Positions 7,449 through 15,222 of a stretch of DNA of 64,000 bases are shown in pieces; position 1 is the stretch's first letter; every line of letters starts with the position of its first letter. The DNA comes from Haloterrigena sp. H1 (GTDB taxonomy: Archaea > Halobacteriota > Halobacteria > Halobacteriales > Natrialbaceae): contig NZ_SMZK01000001.1 of assembly GCF_005938085.1 (NCBI RefSeq), forward strand, positions 806,001-870,000. Reading direction: 5' to 3'. The notes under the pieces are model-generated. The model had not been told where the DNA came from. It did no database searches and worked only from the letters and a program-made list of their open reading frames with translations. The position numbers and the translations under genes are program-made.

Positions 7449-8966
7449 TCAGTATTGGCGACCACGTTGGTCGTCCTGTTTGTACCCGAGAATAGCGACA
7501 CCAGCGATAAGGATTACAGCTACGAGAGCTAGCCGTGTTGTTGACTCACTGAAGGGGAAACCGCTGCCAGCATCAGGTTCTGCATCAGGGTAGATATACG
7601 TGATATTCTTGGTGATTTTCGTATAGTTATCTTCCCAATCTTGCACGTCTTGCTTGAAGTCTTCTGCCGACCGCGTAGCGAAGGTCGTATCCTGAAGTGT
7701 CGTCTGGTTCACGGTTGTGTTATCGTCGATGTCACGCATCGCATCTATGACGAAAGTCTTGTTCAGCATTGTCTGCTGACTTGTACTGGCATCAATGACC
7801 CAGACGGTACCATTCAAATCGGAGACGTTGTATTCAATTCCCGTATCAATGGTTCCGTTGTACTGGTCGAACGTACCCGGGGTTGCGTAAAGACCACCGT
7901 CAATGGTGTCAGAAACGCCGTTGTCCTGTGTGAACGAGACCGTAAAGCCAGTGTCAATGTCCACAGCCATCCCACGGTCTTGTGCGGCAAGAAGGAGGTA
8001 AGCATAGTGGCCAGTTGACTGGTAGTCCGTGGCGTGATTCCGCATCCGGTATGCGGGTGACATAAATTCTTCAGCGGAAACTTCACCCGGCTCGTACTGC
8101 TCGAACGAATCAGCGAATGCCCCTACGTTGTCAATAGCTACCCGACGATTATCGTCAATGATGTCTAGCGTCCACTTGACGCGCTTAGCATCCATCGAAT
8201 GCACAGTAGAACCATTAACAGACTCTGGACCCCGGACGTTTAGCTGACTAAGCTCAGTGTAGTGACTATCATAACTCGAACCTGTACTCCAGTTTTCAAT
8301 AGTGGAGTAATCCCCATCGTAGTAAGTGTAGATGTAGTCGTTCTTGGGTTCATTATTGTGATAGTACGTATCAATAGATGCAACCTGCGTGACGTTGATG
8401 TCTGTCCCGTTGTATAGGGTAAACGTTCGGTCAGCGAAAGTCAGGTCATTATTAGGCGTCATGATTACGTCTGACGGAGACATCCCGTCCGTCCCGTTCG
8501 CAGTAGTCCACATTACTCGGGTCATTTCTGCCTGCGCGGTCTGTTCATGTGCGACTGATGCCTGCCAACCAGATGCCATATCGTTGACTGCGTTGTACGC
8601 TTCAGCTTTCGCTGCACCCACGTCCCCGCCGTTATCATTGTACGCTTGGATGAATTTCACAATACCTTCTTCAGTCTGCATCCCAGTCGTCAGGTTAGCG
8701 ATGCTGGCTTTTTCCACCGTATAACGAGCGTATCGGTCGTGCATCGATTCTGATTGCACGTGCATCGAAAGCCAGATTTCTTCAACGGTCGCACCGTCAA
8801 TCTGCCCATAATCACGCATACAGACTTCCTTGCCCGTTACAGGGCTAATTTCACAGTTGCTATCAGCAGATGCTGATGCTGTGCCGACCCCGGATATGGG
8901 GGTGACACCTGAGACTAGGATTAGTCCGGTAAGCAGTACGGCAACGATTTGGTTATTGTATCTCAT
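7449..8966 (-). CDS. Spike-like envelope protein (505 aa), VP4 candidate
   Basis: An N-terminal signal peptide (about 1-33) precedes a large extracellular region with many N-glycosylation sequons. A Cys pair near residues 37-49 could form a disulfide. A helical, possibly coiled-coil segment (SAEDFKQDVQDWEDNYTKITKN) lies just before a C-terminal membrane helix (TTRLALVAVILIAGVAILGY) and a short cytoplasmic tail. Length, signal peptide, membrane-proximal coil and single C-terminal anchor match pleolipovirus VP4 spikes, which mediate attachment and fusion. Sequence identity to a known spike was not tested. Confidence 0.6.
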   Translation of the reverse strand: MRYNNQIVAVLLTGLILVSGVTPISGVGTASASADSNCEISPVTGKEVCMRDYGQIDGATVEEIWLSMHVQSESMHDRYARYTVEKASIANLTTGMQTEEGIVKFIQAYNDNGGDVGAAKAEAYNAVNDMASGWQASVAHEQTAQAEMTRVMWTTANGTDGMSPSDVIMTPNNDLTFADRTFTLYNGTDINVTQVASIDTYYHNNEPKNDYIYTYYDGDYSTIENWSTGSSYDSHYTELSQLNVRGPESVNGSTVHSMDAKRVKWTLDIIDDNRRVAIDNVGAFADSFEQYEPGEVSAEEFMSPAYRMRNHATDYQSTGHYAYLLLAAQDRGMAVDIDTGFTVSFTQDNGVSDTIDGGLYATPGTFDQYNGTIDTGIEYNVSDLNGTVWVIDASTSQQTMLNKTFVIDAMRDIDDNTTVNQTTLQDTTFATRSAEDFKQDVQDWEDNYTKITKNITYIYPDAEPDAGSGFPFSESTTRLALVAVILIAGVAILGYKQDDQRGRQY

Positions 8967-8998
8967 AATATAATAATGGAATTAAGCTTGTCAATTAT

Positions 8999-10237
8999 CT
9001 ATTCGTCACCTCCGCCGAGAGCAACTGCTGCTGCAATGGAAACGAGTAGTACGATGACAGCAACGCTGGTACTTGACCCGGGCAGCGGCGTACCGCCAGT
9101 CCCACTATCATCTGCGGAATCTACAGTGACAGTTGCAGACGAACCGTTGACGACGATATCACCAGATTCGCTGTACCCATCGGCAGTGACTGTGTACGTG
9201 TAGTCCCCATCTGGAAGTGATGTGACTGCCGTACCATTGGCGTCAGTCGTGATGGTTGCCACGACCGTACCGTTGCCGTCAGTTATCTCAATGGTCGCAT
9301 TCGAAACCGTAGTATCACCGTCGAAGACATCGAACGTCACATCGTAAGTGACGTTGGTAACCGTGATGGTGACCGTATCAGTGCTGGATGCACCATGTTC
9401 GTCAGTGACCGTCAGCGTGGCCGAGTACGTGCCAGTATTGGCGTAGCTGTGCGTTATAGTTGGTTCGCCAGATACGTTCGTACCGTCACCGAAATCCCAG
9501 TCATAGGTGAGATTATCTCCATCAGCGTCAGTTGATGCTGATGCGTCGAGCGTCACGTTGGCACCAACTGCGACAGTCTGGTTAGCACCGGCATCTGCCA
9601 CGGGCGGTTGATTGGCCGTCGGGTCAGATGTCAGGTATGGGTCATACGTTGTCGTTCCAGACCCACTAATCATCGATTCGATTTCAGTCGTGTTTGTCGT
9701 TCCCCAGTAGTTGTTGGTCGCATCCAATGACGACGCAGAATCGTCCGTGCTGACACCAGTGGAGAACGAATTGTTCACGGCAGTGCCTGATATTCCGGTT
9801 CCGACGTACACGTCGAACATCCCTACATTGGCGAATTGGAATCCATCAACAGTCACACCAGTCGCATTAATCCCGATACCAAGGTCACCGGGTGCAGTTG
9901 CAGACGTGGATTGGGTTCCGTCAATAGTCGCACCCGGGGCACCTACGACAGACACGTTGGGCGTATTAACCACACCGACTGCCAGCAGCCCCATCATTCC
10001 ATATGAGTCATCCACTGCACGGTACGTACCTTCCTTGACGTAGATTGTATCCCCGTCTGTGGCATTCTCGAGGGCAGCCTGAATCGTCGTATAGTCACCT
10101 GTGCCGTCATCATCAACAACGATGTCTGCGGTAGATTCGTCTACCGCTGCTGCAGTCCCTGCAAAACCCGCAAATACGGACATTAGGACTGCCAGCGCGA
10201 GGGTAATCGAAGTCAGCTTGGTTGTATTTCCTTTCAT
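8999..10237 (-). CDS. Surface protein with beta-helix and PKD domains (412 aa)
   Basis: The ATG at 10237 (MKGNTTKL) is preceded by a GGTGA ribosome-binding site. A signal peptide ends near AAAVDESTA. Residues about 40-200 look like a NosD-type right-handed parallel beta-helix ([25 protein letters not shown]). A PKD domain follows (YDWDFGDG, then [22 protein letters not shown]), then a carboxypeptidase-regulatory-like beta domain. A C-terminal helix ([21 protein letters not shown]) anchors it. It lies between the VP3-like and spike-like genes, so it is probably a second virion surface protein. Such domains often bind glycans or surface proteins. Confidence 0.7.
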   Translation of the reverse strand: MKGNTTKLTSITLALAVLMSVFAGFAGTAAAVDESTADIVVDDDGTGDYTTIQAALENATDGDTIYVKEGTYRAVDDSYGMMGLLAVGVVNTPNVSVVGAPGATIDGTQSTSATAPGDLGIGINATGVTVDGFQFANVGMFDVYVGTGISGTAVNNSFSTGVSTDDSASSLDATNNYWGTTNTTEIESMISGSGTTTYDPYLTSDPTANQPPVADAGANQTVAVGANVTLDASASTDADGDNLTYDWDFGDGTNVSGEPTITHSYANTGTYSATLTVTDEHGASSTDTVTITVTNVTYDVTFDVFDGDTTVSNATIEITDGNGTVVATITTDANGTAVTSLPDGDYTYTVTADGYSESGDIVVNGSSATVTVDSADDSGTGGTPLPGSSTSVAVIVLLVSIAAAVALGGGDE

Positions 10238-10251
10238 AGTAATCACCAAGA

Positions 10252-10677
10252 TTATTCGCTAGCAATGATGAGGCCAGACCCGACGTGGGCAGTCATGTAG
10301 ATGACCTGTCCGATTGTGTAATCCGTCACGAGCGAGGCGATGTCTGGAGACAGTGCAAACGCAAGCAGACCCACGACAACGATACCGATTGCCGATTTTT
10401 CTCCGTCGCTCATCTTTTCCACATCTTCACGTGATGTTTCGTTAGTGGCAACACCGATAATTAGCCCCAGTGCGGGGAGAATCATCGCAATACTAACTTC
10501 TGTAGCCTGTCCAGCAGTGTATACGACAGTTGCGAAGTCATATCCGAAGAACTGGATTACTGCGGCAGTAGACATTACTGCCGAACCCATAAACAGGGCG
10601 AGGATGGCAATAATATCCACCGTATCGATACTTCTGAAGTCACGATTCAACGTGTCTTTTGTTAGGTAATCAGACAT
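10252..10677 (-). CDS. Four-TM membrane protein, VP3-like (141 aa)
   Basis: Four membrane segments are visible at about residues 22-44, 52-80, 93-112 and 120-138, with a charged cytoplasmic-type loop ([18 protein letters not shown]) in the middle. Pleolipovirus VP3, the internal membrane protein lining the vesicle, has the same size and topology and heads the same gene block. Its own promoter box lies 33 nt upstream. A VP3 role is inferred from topology and order. Confidence 0.65.
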   Translation of the reverse strand: MSDYLTKDTLNRDFRSIDTVDIIAILALFMGSAVMSTAAVIQFFGYDFATVVYTAGQATEVSIAMILPALGLIIGVATNETSREDVEKMSDGEKSAIGIVVVGLLAFALSPDIASLVTDYTIGQVIYMTAHVGSGLIIASE

Positions 10678-10683
10678 TACAAT

Positions 10684-10696
10684 CTAACTGACAATA
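10684..10696. repeat. 13-bp repeat, copy 1 (CTAACTGACAATA)
   Basis: This lies between the promoter box and start codon of the VP3-like gene. An exact inverted copy is at 11932-11944, just upstream of the 106-aa gene. Placement in two leader regions suggests a binding site for an element-encoded regulator. Confidence 0.6.
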
Positions 10697-10704
10697 TTAA
10701 CCCC

Positions 10705-10710
10705 CATAAG
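10705..10710 (-). promoter_or_regulatory. Promoter box of the virion structural transcript
   Basis: The minus strand reads GAGAACCCACTTATGGGGG. CTTATG lies 33 nt before the ATG of the VP3-like gene. It shares the upstream heptamer and the box with other provirus promoters. Apart from this and the repeat, 10678-10851 shows no gene. Confidence 0.5.
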
Positions 10711-10851
10711 TGGGTTCTCACTAATGATTGTCATACAGGTTCACAAAAATCGGCGGAAAATAGAGGCTTAGTATATAAAAGACTCAAAATAAGCCGTATA
10801 GAAGGCAATTCTACAAAGAAGTCTACCTGAAAGGATGAATCACCTATGGGC

Positions 10852-11154
10852 TTAGGCGAACTGGCGAAGGTGCGTCTGTCCGAGGCTGATTAGAGCATCT
10901 TCAGGGTCTTCTCCAAGTGACTCTGCAACTTCTTGGAGCGCTTCTTCAAACTGGGGCGTTGTCATCCAGACAGTTCCCATGCGGTCACGACGCACAATAG
11001 AGATTGCACCTTCGTCCCGTAGGACTTGCAAGTGTCCTTGATGTTCTTCCTGCGTCATCGGCGTTTCCAGCAATCGCCATTCCGTTCCGGGTGCGGGGAT
11101 AACCCCGTAGAGGTCGGCTATATGCGACCGCAAGTAGTTCTTGTTCACGCTCAT
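10852..11154 (-). CDS. Winged-helix DNA-binding protein (100 aa)
   Basis: The sequence fits a winged helix: helix (MTQEEHQGHLQVLRDEG) followed by a beta hairpin wing (AISIVRRDRMGTVWMTTPQFEEAL) and a C-terminal helix. It is last in a four-gene ATGA/TAATG chain and lies immediately before the structural transcript, a usual place for a viral regulator. Its target could be the 13-bp repeats nearby; that is a guess from position. Confidence 0.6.
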   Translation of the reverse strand: MSVNKNYLRSHIADLYGVIPAPGTEWRLLETPMTQEEHQGHLQVLRDEGAISIVRRDRMGTVWMTTPQFEEALQEVAESLGEDPEDALISLGQTHLRQFA

Positions 11155-11480
11155 TCGGAATCACCATCATCCCACGGCGGATTATCCGGGTCAATTGCCC
11201 AGTCTGGTTCGTCCGTGGATTCCATACAACCGACGTAGCGGGACGTGACTGGCGTGTCGTTGCGACCGTCGACGACACGACCTCCAGTTGCCCCGCAGAA
11301 CAAGCACTCGTAGGCGTCCACATGATGCGCCCAGTGAGTCTCATAGCCAAGCTCATCTTCGGTTTCACACCACGAATTGTGGCCACAGTGGATGCATTCT
11401 ACGTCGGCAAGTTCTCCTGCCCAGACACCTTCAGGAAGTTCTGAGAGGCGGTGGAGAACGGTCTGTGGAAGGTCAGTCAT
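11151..11480 (-). CDS. Zinc-finger-like provirus protein (109 aa)
   Basis: Two CxxC knuckles (CIHCGH near residue 29 and CLFCGA near residue 65) with intervening histidines (HWAHHVDAY) give a likely zinc ribbon. The C-terminus is acidic (DPDNPPWDDGDSE). It overlaps by ATGA both the 41-aa gene upstream and the winged-helix gene downstream. Probably a small nucleic-acid-binding or regulatory protein. Confidence 0.55.
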   Translation of the reverse strand: MTDLPQTVLHRLSELPEGVWAGELADVECIHCGHNSWCETEDELGYETHWAHHVDAYECLFCGATGGRVVDGRNDTPVTSRYVGCMESTDEPDWAIDPDNPPWDDGDSE

Positions 11481-11602
11481 CGAAAATCACGGGCGTCAAC
11501 CCACATGTCCGACGACAGCCACGCATCGGTGTCGTCAATCCCGATAATCAGTTTTAGTTCGTCACGGTCACGAAAGCCCCACGCTTCGACTGATTGCGAC
11601 AT
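11477..11602 (-). CDS. Short acidic provirus protein (41 aa)
   Basis: The ORF reads MSQSVEAWGFRDRDELKLII and continues for 21 residues to a TGA. It fills the space between its neighbours exactly: its ATG overlaps the TAA of the 106-aa gene (TAATG), and its TGA overlaps the ATG of the 109-aa gene (ATGA). Such double translational coupling is strong support for a real gene despite its size. Function unknown. Confidence 0.6.
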   Translation of the reverse strand: MSQSVEAWGFRDRDELKLIIGIDDTDAWLSSDMWVDARDFR

Positions 11603-11922
11603 TAGCAATCACGGGGGACCACCCCCTCCATCGCATCTAATGACCGCACTGTGCTGGTACCGATGAAGCACCCATCACCATCCAACAAGTCGAAGTGAAC
11701 ATAGCCGTCTTTGACGCCCCAAACCTGTGCAAGCCGTGCATCTGAGTACAAGATATACAACCCTGACGACACGTCCTGTATGCGGACGTAATCGCCTGAT
11801 TTCAGTTCGGGAAGCGAATCGCCAGTCTGTGCGGCGTACTGTTCCGCTTTCCAGTCTGTTAGTTCTTGGAGTTCAGTTCCAGTTCGATACTTCGGTTCTG
11901 CATCTGCCTTTGATTGAGGCAT
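11602..11922 (-). CDS. Provirus protein (106 aa), unknown function
   Basis: A soluble, mixed-charge protein. The second half (GDYVRIQDVSSGLYILYSDARLAQVWGV) suggests a small beta-barrel or SH3/OB-like fold. It begins the chain 106-41-109-100 aa. A copy of the 13-bp repeat and an ATATATCATATG stretch lie immediately upstream of its start. No family recognised. Confidence 0.55.
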   Translation of the reverse strand: MPQSKADAEPKYRTGTELQELTDWKAEQYAAQTGDSLPELKSGDYVRIQDVSSGLYILYSDARLAQVWGVKDGYVHFDLLDGDGCFIGTSTVRSLDAMEGVVPRDC

Positions 11923-11931
11923 ATGATATAT

Positions 11932-11944
11932 TATTGTCAGTTAG
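11932..11944. repeat. 13-bp repeat, copy 2 (TATTGTCAGTTAG)
   Basis: Exact inverted match to 10684-10696, about 10 bp upstream of the 106-aa gene start. Confidence 0.6.
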
Positions 11945-11973
11945 TACAAAGGTGTATCCCCGTCGTGGGAGGA

Positions 11974-12336
11974 CTAGTCTGAACCTGCGTTGTTCCCGTG
12001 ATAGTCTGGCACATCGATGTAGCCCCTGTCAGCGTCGCCACGTCGTACAGCTAGATTGTGTGATAGGATTTTGAGGTCTTTATCTATTGATTTAATCAGC
12101 GTTTGTTCACCCGGGTAAGGTGCCGCATCAGTATCATCAGCATCGTTGATATTGTCCAAATAATCCTTGAGTTCAGTTCGGATATCTTCAACCCAAGCAG
12201 TGTCTGCTTTAGCACGTCGTTGCCGCGCATTAGATTCTGCCAGAGCGGTTTCGCCATCATCGGGTAGCATACATATCAACCGGGGGATTCGCGCGTAATA
12301 AACACCATGTCGGATTTTTAACTCGTTGAGTACCAC
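11974..12336 (-). CDS. Provirus protein next to the attachment site (up to 120 aa)
   Basis: A helical, charged protein with the core ALAESNARQRRAKADTAWVEDIRTELKDYLDNIND. The frame is open from a GTG at 12336, but a TATA-like TTTATTA at 12296-12302 is 29 nt before the ATG at 12270, so the true product may be 98 aa beginning MLPDDGETALAES. It is the gene closest to the tRNA, where excisionase-like proteins often sit, but it shows no HTH and is not an integrase. Confidence 0.5.
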   Translation of the reverse strand: MVLNELKIRHGVYYARIPRLICMLPDDGETALAESNARQRRAKADTAWVEDIRTELKDYLDNINDADDTDAAPYPGEQTLIKSIDKDLKILSHNLAVRRGDADRGYIDVPDYHGNNAGSD

Positions 12337-12396
12337 ATGAGCTTATATTTCATCTGAACATAGGATATCCCGCCAATCGCACGACGACCCGGACCC

Positions 12397-12415
12397 CCAT
12401 TATACTCCATAATGG
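12397..12415. terminator. Perfect hairpin CCATTAT-ACTCC-ATAATGG
   Basis: Seven-bp perfect arms with a five-base loop in the non-coding stretch between the last provirus gene and the tRNA. It could be a processing/termination signal for the tRNA transcript or part of the recombination region. Confidence 0.35.
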
Positions 12416-12431
12416 AATCACACCGCAGGTC

Positions 12432-12490
12432 TATCATCAGGGATGCTGACCGCACCGCTGTATGGTGATTAAGCAACGCTCCTGATGATA
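12432..12490. repeat. 10-bp inverted repeat beside the tRNA attachment end
   Basis: TATCATCAGG and its exact complement CCTGATGATA are separated by 39 bp. The second arm ends 12 bp from the tRNA-Gly 3' end. Arm-type binding sites for integrase or excisionase are expected in this position. Confidence 0.45.
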
Positions 12491-12501
12491 ATGAACAGAA
12501 A

Positions 12502-12572
12502 TGCGCGGACCGGGATTTGAACCCGGGCCATGAGCTTGGAAGGCTCAGGTCCTACCACTAGACCATCCGCGC
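12502..12572 (-). tRNA. tRNA-Gly (anticodon TCC)
   Basis: The minus strand gives a full cloverleaf: acceptor GCGCGGA/TCCGCGC, anticodon arm TGAGC-CTTCCAA-GCTCA with anticodon TCC, T arm with GGTTCAAATCC, and discriminator A. CCA is not encoded. The gene is intact. Its 3' end faces the provirus, as expected for an integration that restored the tRNA on this side. Confidence 0.95.
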
Positions 12573-12699
12573 GCATTCCCCGGTTTTCGTTCCACGTTTA
12601 AGGCTCTTCCTTTTCCGGTCCGTCGCCCGCCCGCGATTGCTACCGTCGTCTGCGGACTATCGATCAAAAACGGCGTCTCTATTCGGCATCTGAACACGA

Positions 12700-13416
12700 C
12701 TACGGCATCGACCCCGCACCAGCCACCGTTGCATAACAGTTCCCGCTCGAGATTTCCCACTCGAGCACCGAGAGGTCGCTCTCGGCCAGATCCGTTTCGA
12801 ACTCGTCGGGCGCGTAGATGTGATAGAAGCGATCGACCGTCTCGCCACCGGGCAGGGTCCACTCGACCGTCGTGTCGAAACCTGCGGTCTCGTCGAACCG
12901 GTCGTGAGCGGTCGACCACGCACTGACGAGCGCACGGCCGTCGGAGGACAGCACCCGCGCGAGCTCGTCGAGACTGTCCCGGCGAGTGCGCCGGGTCGGC
13001 AGGTGATGCAGCGTCGCGACGTAGACCGCGACATCGACGATGTCGTCACCCAACGGCAGCGAGGCCGCGTCTCCCTGGACCAGTGCGACGTCGAAGTCGC
13101 GCTCGAGCGCGCGCTCGCGACCCGTCTCGAGTAACCCGCGGCTGACGTCGAGACCGATGACCGACTCGAAATCGGCCGCGAGCAGTTCGGCATGGCGGCA
13201 GTTCCCACAGCCGAGATCGAGGCCGACGCTGGGGGTTCCGCGCTCGGTCGCGTACGTCTCGACGAACGTCTCGACTTCGGGCCACGCATACTCCCGCGTG
13301 GATGCGAAGTGAGCTGCGATTCGGTCGTAGGTGTCGCGTACGTCTGCGCGACGGGCGCTTTCGTCGCCATCCTGTCGACGGGTTCGCTCACCATCCCGGT
13401 TCTGATCCCCGGCCAT
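12700..13416 (-). CDS. Class I SAM methyltransferase, Trm9/ALKBH8-like
   Basis: From the ATG at 13416 the protein has about 238 residues. The N-terminal YDRIAAHFASTREYAWPEVETFV is the signature of Trm9-type tRNA wobble-uridine methyltransferases. SAM motif I is LDLGCGNCRHAELLA, a later helix reads VAVYVATLHHLPT, and DRFYHIYAPDEF matches the RYYHVF segment of that family. The usual substrate is carboxymethyluridine in tRNA; in archaea this is unproven. An earlier start at 13443 is possible but less likely. It is the first host gene beyond the provirus and its codon use is GC-rich. Confidence 0.7.
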   Translation of the reverse strand: MAGDQNRDGERTRRQDGDESARRADVRDTYDRIAAHFASTREYAWPEVETFVETYATERGTPSVGLDLGCGNCRHAELLAADFESVIGLDVSRGLLETGRERALERDFDVALVQGDAASLPLGDDIVDVAVYVATLHHLPTRRTRRDSLDELARVLSSDGRALVSAWSTAHDRFDETAGFDTTVEWTLPGGETVDRFYHIYAPDEFETDLAESDLSVLEWEISSGNCYATVAGAGSMP

Positions 13417-13591
13417 CGTCGGTTCTCGTCGGGGAACCCGCAAAAAGCGTTCGCAACCTTGCCGAGGAGACCACCGTAGTGTGTCAATCGCGGATCGATA
13501 CGGTTGGTCACTGAGAATGCGAGTCCGTGACGGGGCTCGAGTAATTCGAGGGGTTTATCTATTCCCGACGGAAACTGTGAATTGCATACGA

Positions 13592-13663
13592 GGGCTCGTA
13601 GATCAGGGGTAGATCACTCCCTTGGCATGGGAGAGGCCCCGGGTTCAAATCCCGGCGAGTCCA
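13592..13663 (+). tRNA. tRNA-Ala (anticodon GGC)
   Basis: Acceptor GGGCTCG/CGAGTCC (one G-U pair), D arm GATC-GATC, anticodon arm CTCCC-TTGGCAT-GGGAG with anticodon GGC, T arm CCGGG-TTCAAAT-CCCGG, discriminator A. No intron and no encoded CCA. Confidence 0.95.
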
Positions 13664-14009
13664 CTACAATTTCTCCGCCGTAACCAGGGTTCGACACCAC
13701 AAGGGATGGACCCTGAAACAGTATAGTTCGTCACAGACGCGCTGAATCTCTCATCATTCCACGGATTCGAGCAGCCCCCTGTCTCGCTCGAGACGAGCGC
13801 CACGCTTCCAAGGGCGATCGGTGGGGAGCAGTTCATCGTGAGTATCGTCGCTGCAAGTGTCATCAGCCGTTTCGCTCGTGGCACCCGATGCGACACACGG
13901 ATCGCCATGCTGCATCACTACTCGCTGGGCGAGACCGTAGCCGATCGGCGATTGTGACAACATCTCCGTAACCACGGACTATTAACGGGTCCATCCAGTA
14001 TGTGTGGAT
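13664..14009. promoter_or_regulatory. Spacer with thiolase promoter
   Basis: No credible gene is seen in the 340 bases after tRNA-Ala. TATTAA at 13980-13985 lies about 27 nt before the thiolase ATG, fitting a leaderless promoter. Confidence 0.45.
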
Positions 14010-15176
14010 ATGGCTAACGTACGTGTCGCCGGAACAGGGGTGACGCCGTTCGGAGCTAGTCCCGAGCGGACCGGACGGGATCTCTTCGCCGAAGCGAGCA
14101 TCGAGGCCTTCGAGGACAGCGATGTGCCTCGAGACGACGTCGAAGCCGTCTTCTACGGCAACTTCATGGGTGAGCTCGCAGAACACCAGGGCCATCAGGG
14201 GCCGCTAATGGCCGAAGCCGCGGGTGTACAGGCACCCGCGACGCGATTCGAGTCTGCATGTGCCTCGAGCGGCGCCGCGGTCCGTGAGGCGGTCACACGG
14301 ATCCGTACCGGCGAGAACGATGTGCTCCTCGTCGGCGGCGCAGAGCGGATGACGAATCTCGGCACCGCGGGTGCGACGGAGGCACTTGCGATCGCCGCGG
14401 ACGATCTCTGGGAGGTGCGTGCCGGGATGACCTTCCCCGGCGCGTACGCGCTGATGGCGCAAGCCTACTTCGACGCGTTCGGCGGTGATCGCGAGGATCT
14501 CGCGGCTATCGCGGTCAAGAACCACGAAAACGCACTCCCAAACGAGAACGCCCAGTACCAGCGCGCGATCGAGGTCGGCGACGTCCTCGAGGCCCCGCCG
14601 GTCTCGGAGCCGCTCGGCCTCTACGACGCCTGTCCGATCTCCGACGGCGCGTCCGCGCTCGTACTGACCAGCGAGGACTACGCCGAGGAACACGATCTCG
14701 AGACACCGGTCGCGATCACGGGCACTGGCCAAGGCGGCGATCGAATGGCGCTGCACGACCGCGAGCACCTCGCGCGCTCGCCAGCCGCCCGCGAGGCCGG
14801 CGCGGAGGCCTACGCTGACGCCGGCATCGATGCCAGTGATGTAGACATCGCAGAAGTCCACGACTGCTTTACGATCGCCGAAGTGCTGGCGCTCGAGGCG
14901 CTCGATCTCGAGCCGATCGGCGAGGGAATCTCGGCGGCCCGCGACGGGCGAACGACCGCCGACGGCGAGTTGCCGGTCAACCTCTCGGGCGGGCTGAAAG
15001 CCAAAGGGCACCCGGTCGGTGCGACCGGGGCGTCCCAGATCGCCGAGATCACGATGCTGCTGGCCGGCACCCATCCGAACAGCGACTACGTCGCGGACGC
15101 GACGACCGGCGTCGCCCACAACGCGGGTGGCACGGTCGCGAGTGCGTTGGTTCACGTCCTGGAGGTGGTCGCGTGA
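14010..15176 (+). CDS. Archaeal thiolase (acetyl-CoA acetyltransferase type)
   Basis: A 388-aa thiolase. The nucleophile Cys lies in FESACASSGAAV near residue 84. The C-terminal catalytic loops are EVHDCFTIAE, GGLKAKGHPVGATG and HNAGGTVAS. This is the archaeal/SCP-x-like type that works with a DUF35 zinc-ribbon OB-fold partner, here the next gene, to carry out acetoacetyl-CoA formation or cleavage. The ATG at 14010 is preferred over the GTG at 14004 because of the promoter spacing. The final codons (CTG GAG GTG GTC GCG TGA) are nearly repeated 50 bp on, where they serve as the Shine-Dalgarno of the partner. Confidence 0.85.
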   Translation: MANVRVAGTGVTPFGASPERTGRDLFAEASIEAFEDSDVPRDDVEAVFYGNFMGELAEHQGHQGPLMAEAAGVQAPATRFESACASSGAAVREAVTRIRTGENDVLLVGGAERMTNLGTAGATEALAIAADDLWEVRAGMTFPGAYALMAQAYFDAFGGDREDLAAIAVKNHENALPNENAQYQRAIEVGDVLEAPPVSEPLGLYDACPISDGASALVLTSEDYAEEHDLETPVAITGTGQGGDRMALHDREHLARSPAAREAGAEAYADAGIDASDVDIAEVHDCFTIAEVLALEALDLEPIGEGISAARDGRTTADGELPVNLSGGLKAKGHPVGATGASQIAEITMLLAGTHPNSDYVADATTGVAHNAGGTVASALVHVLEVVA

Positions 15177-15222
15177 GCCGAGCGATCGCGATGACGCCAG
15201 CGCACGCGCTGGAGGTGGTCGC

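Larger units (their letters stand above)
1..12501. mobile_element. Right part of an integrated pleolipovirus-like provirus at tRNA-Gly
   Basis: The block is more AT-rich than the DNA beyond the tRNA. Its genes are short, nearly all on the minus strand and joined by ATGA overlaps. A run from 10677 down to 4432 encodes a 4-TM protein, two secreted C-terminally anchored proteins, small membrane proteins, a large membrane protein and a P-loop ATPase, which resembles the conserved VP3/VP4/ORF6/ORF7/VP8 block of pleolipoviruses. The right edge is the 3' end of an intact tRNA-Gly gene, a typical integration target. GATC is absent throughout and common just outside. The left end, integrase and replication gene are not in the window. 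The family call is inference from gene order and architecture, not from a database match. Confidence 0.8.

Noticed and set aside
1..12501. An integrase or replication gene in the visible part of the provirus
   Set aside because: None of the translations shows a tyrosine-recombinase RHRY set, a serine recombinase core or a Rep motif; they are presumably left of the window.
13645..13975. Small genes between tRNA-Ala and thiolase
   Set aside because: The frames lack ribosome-binding sites and recognisable composition, and one runs into the tRNA.
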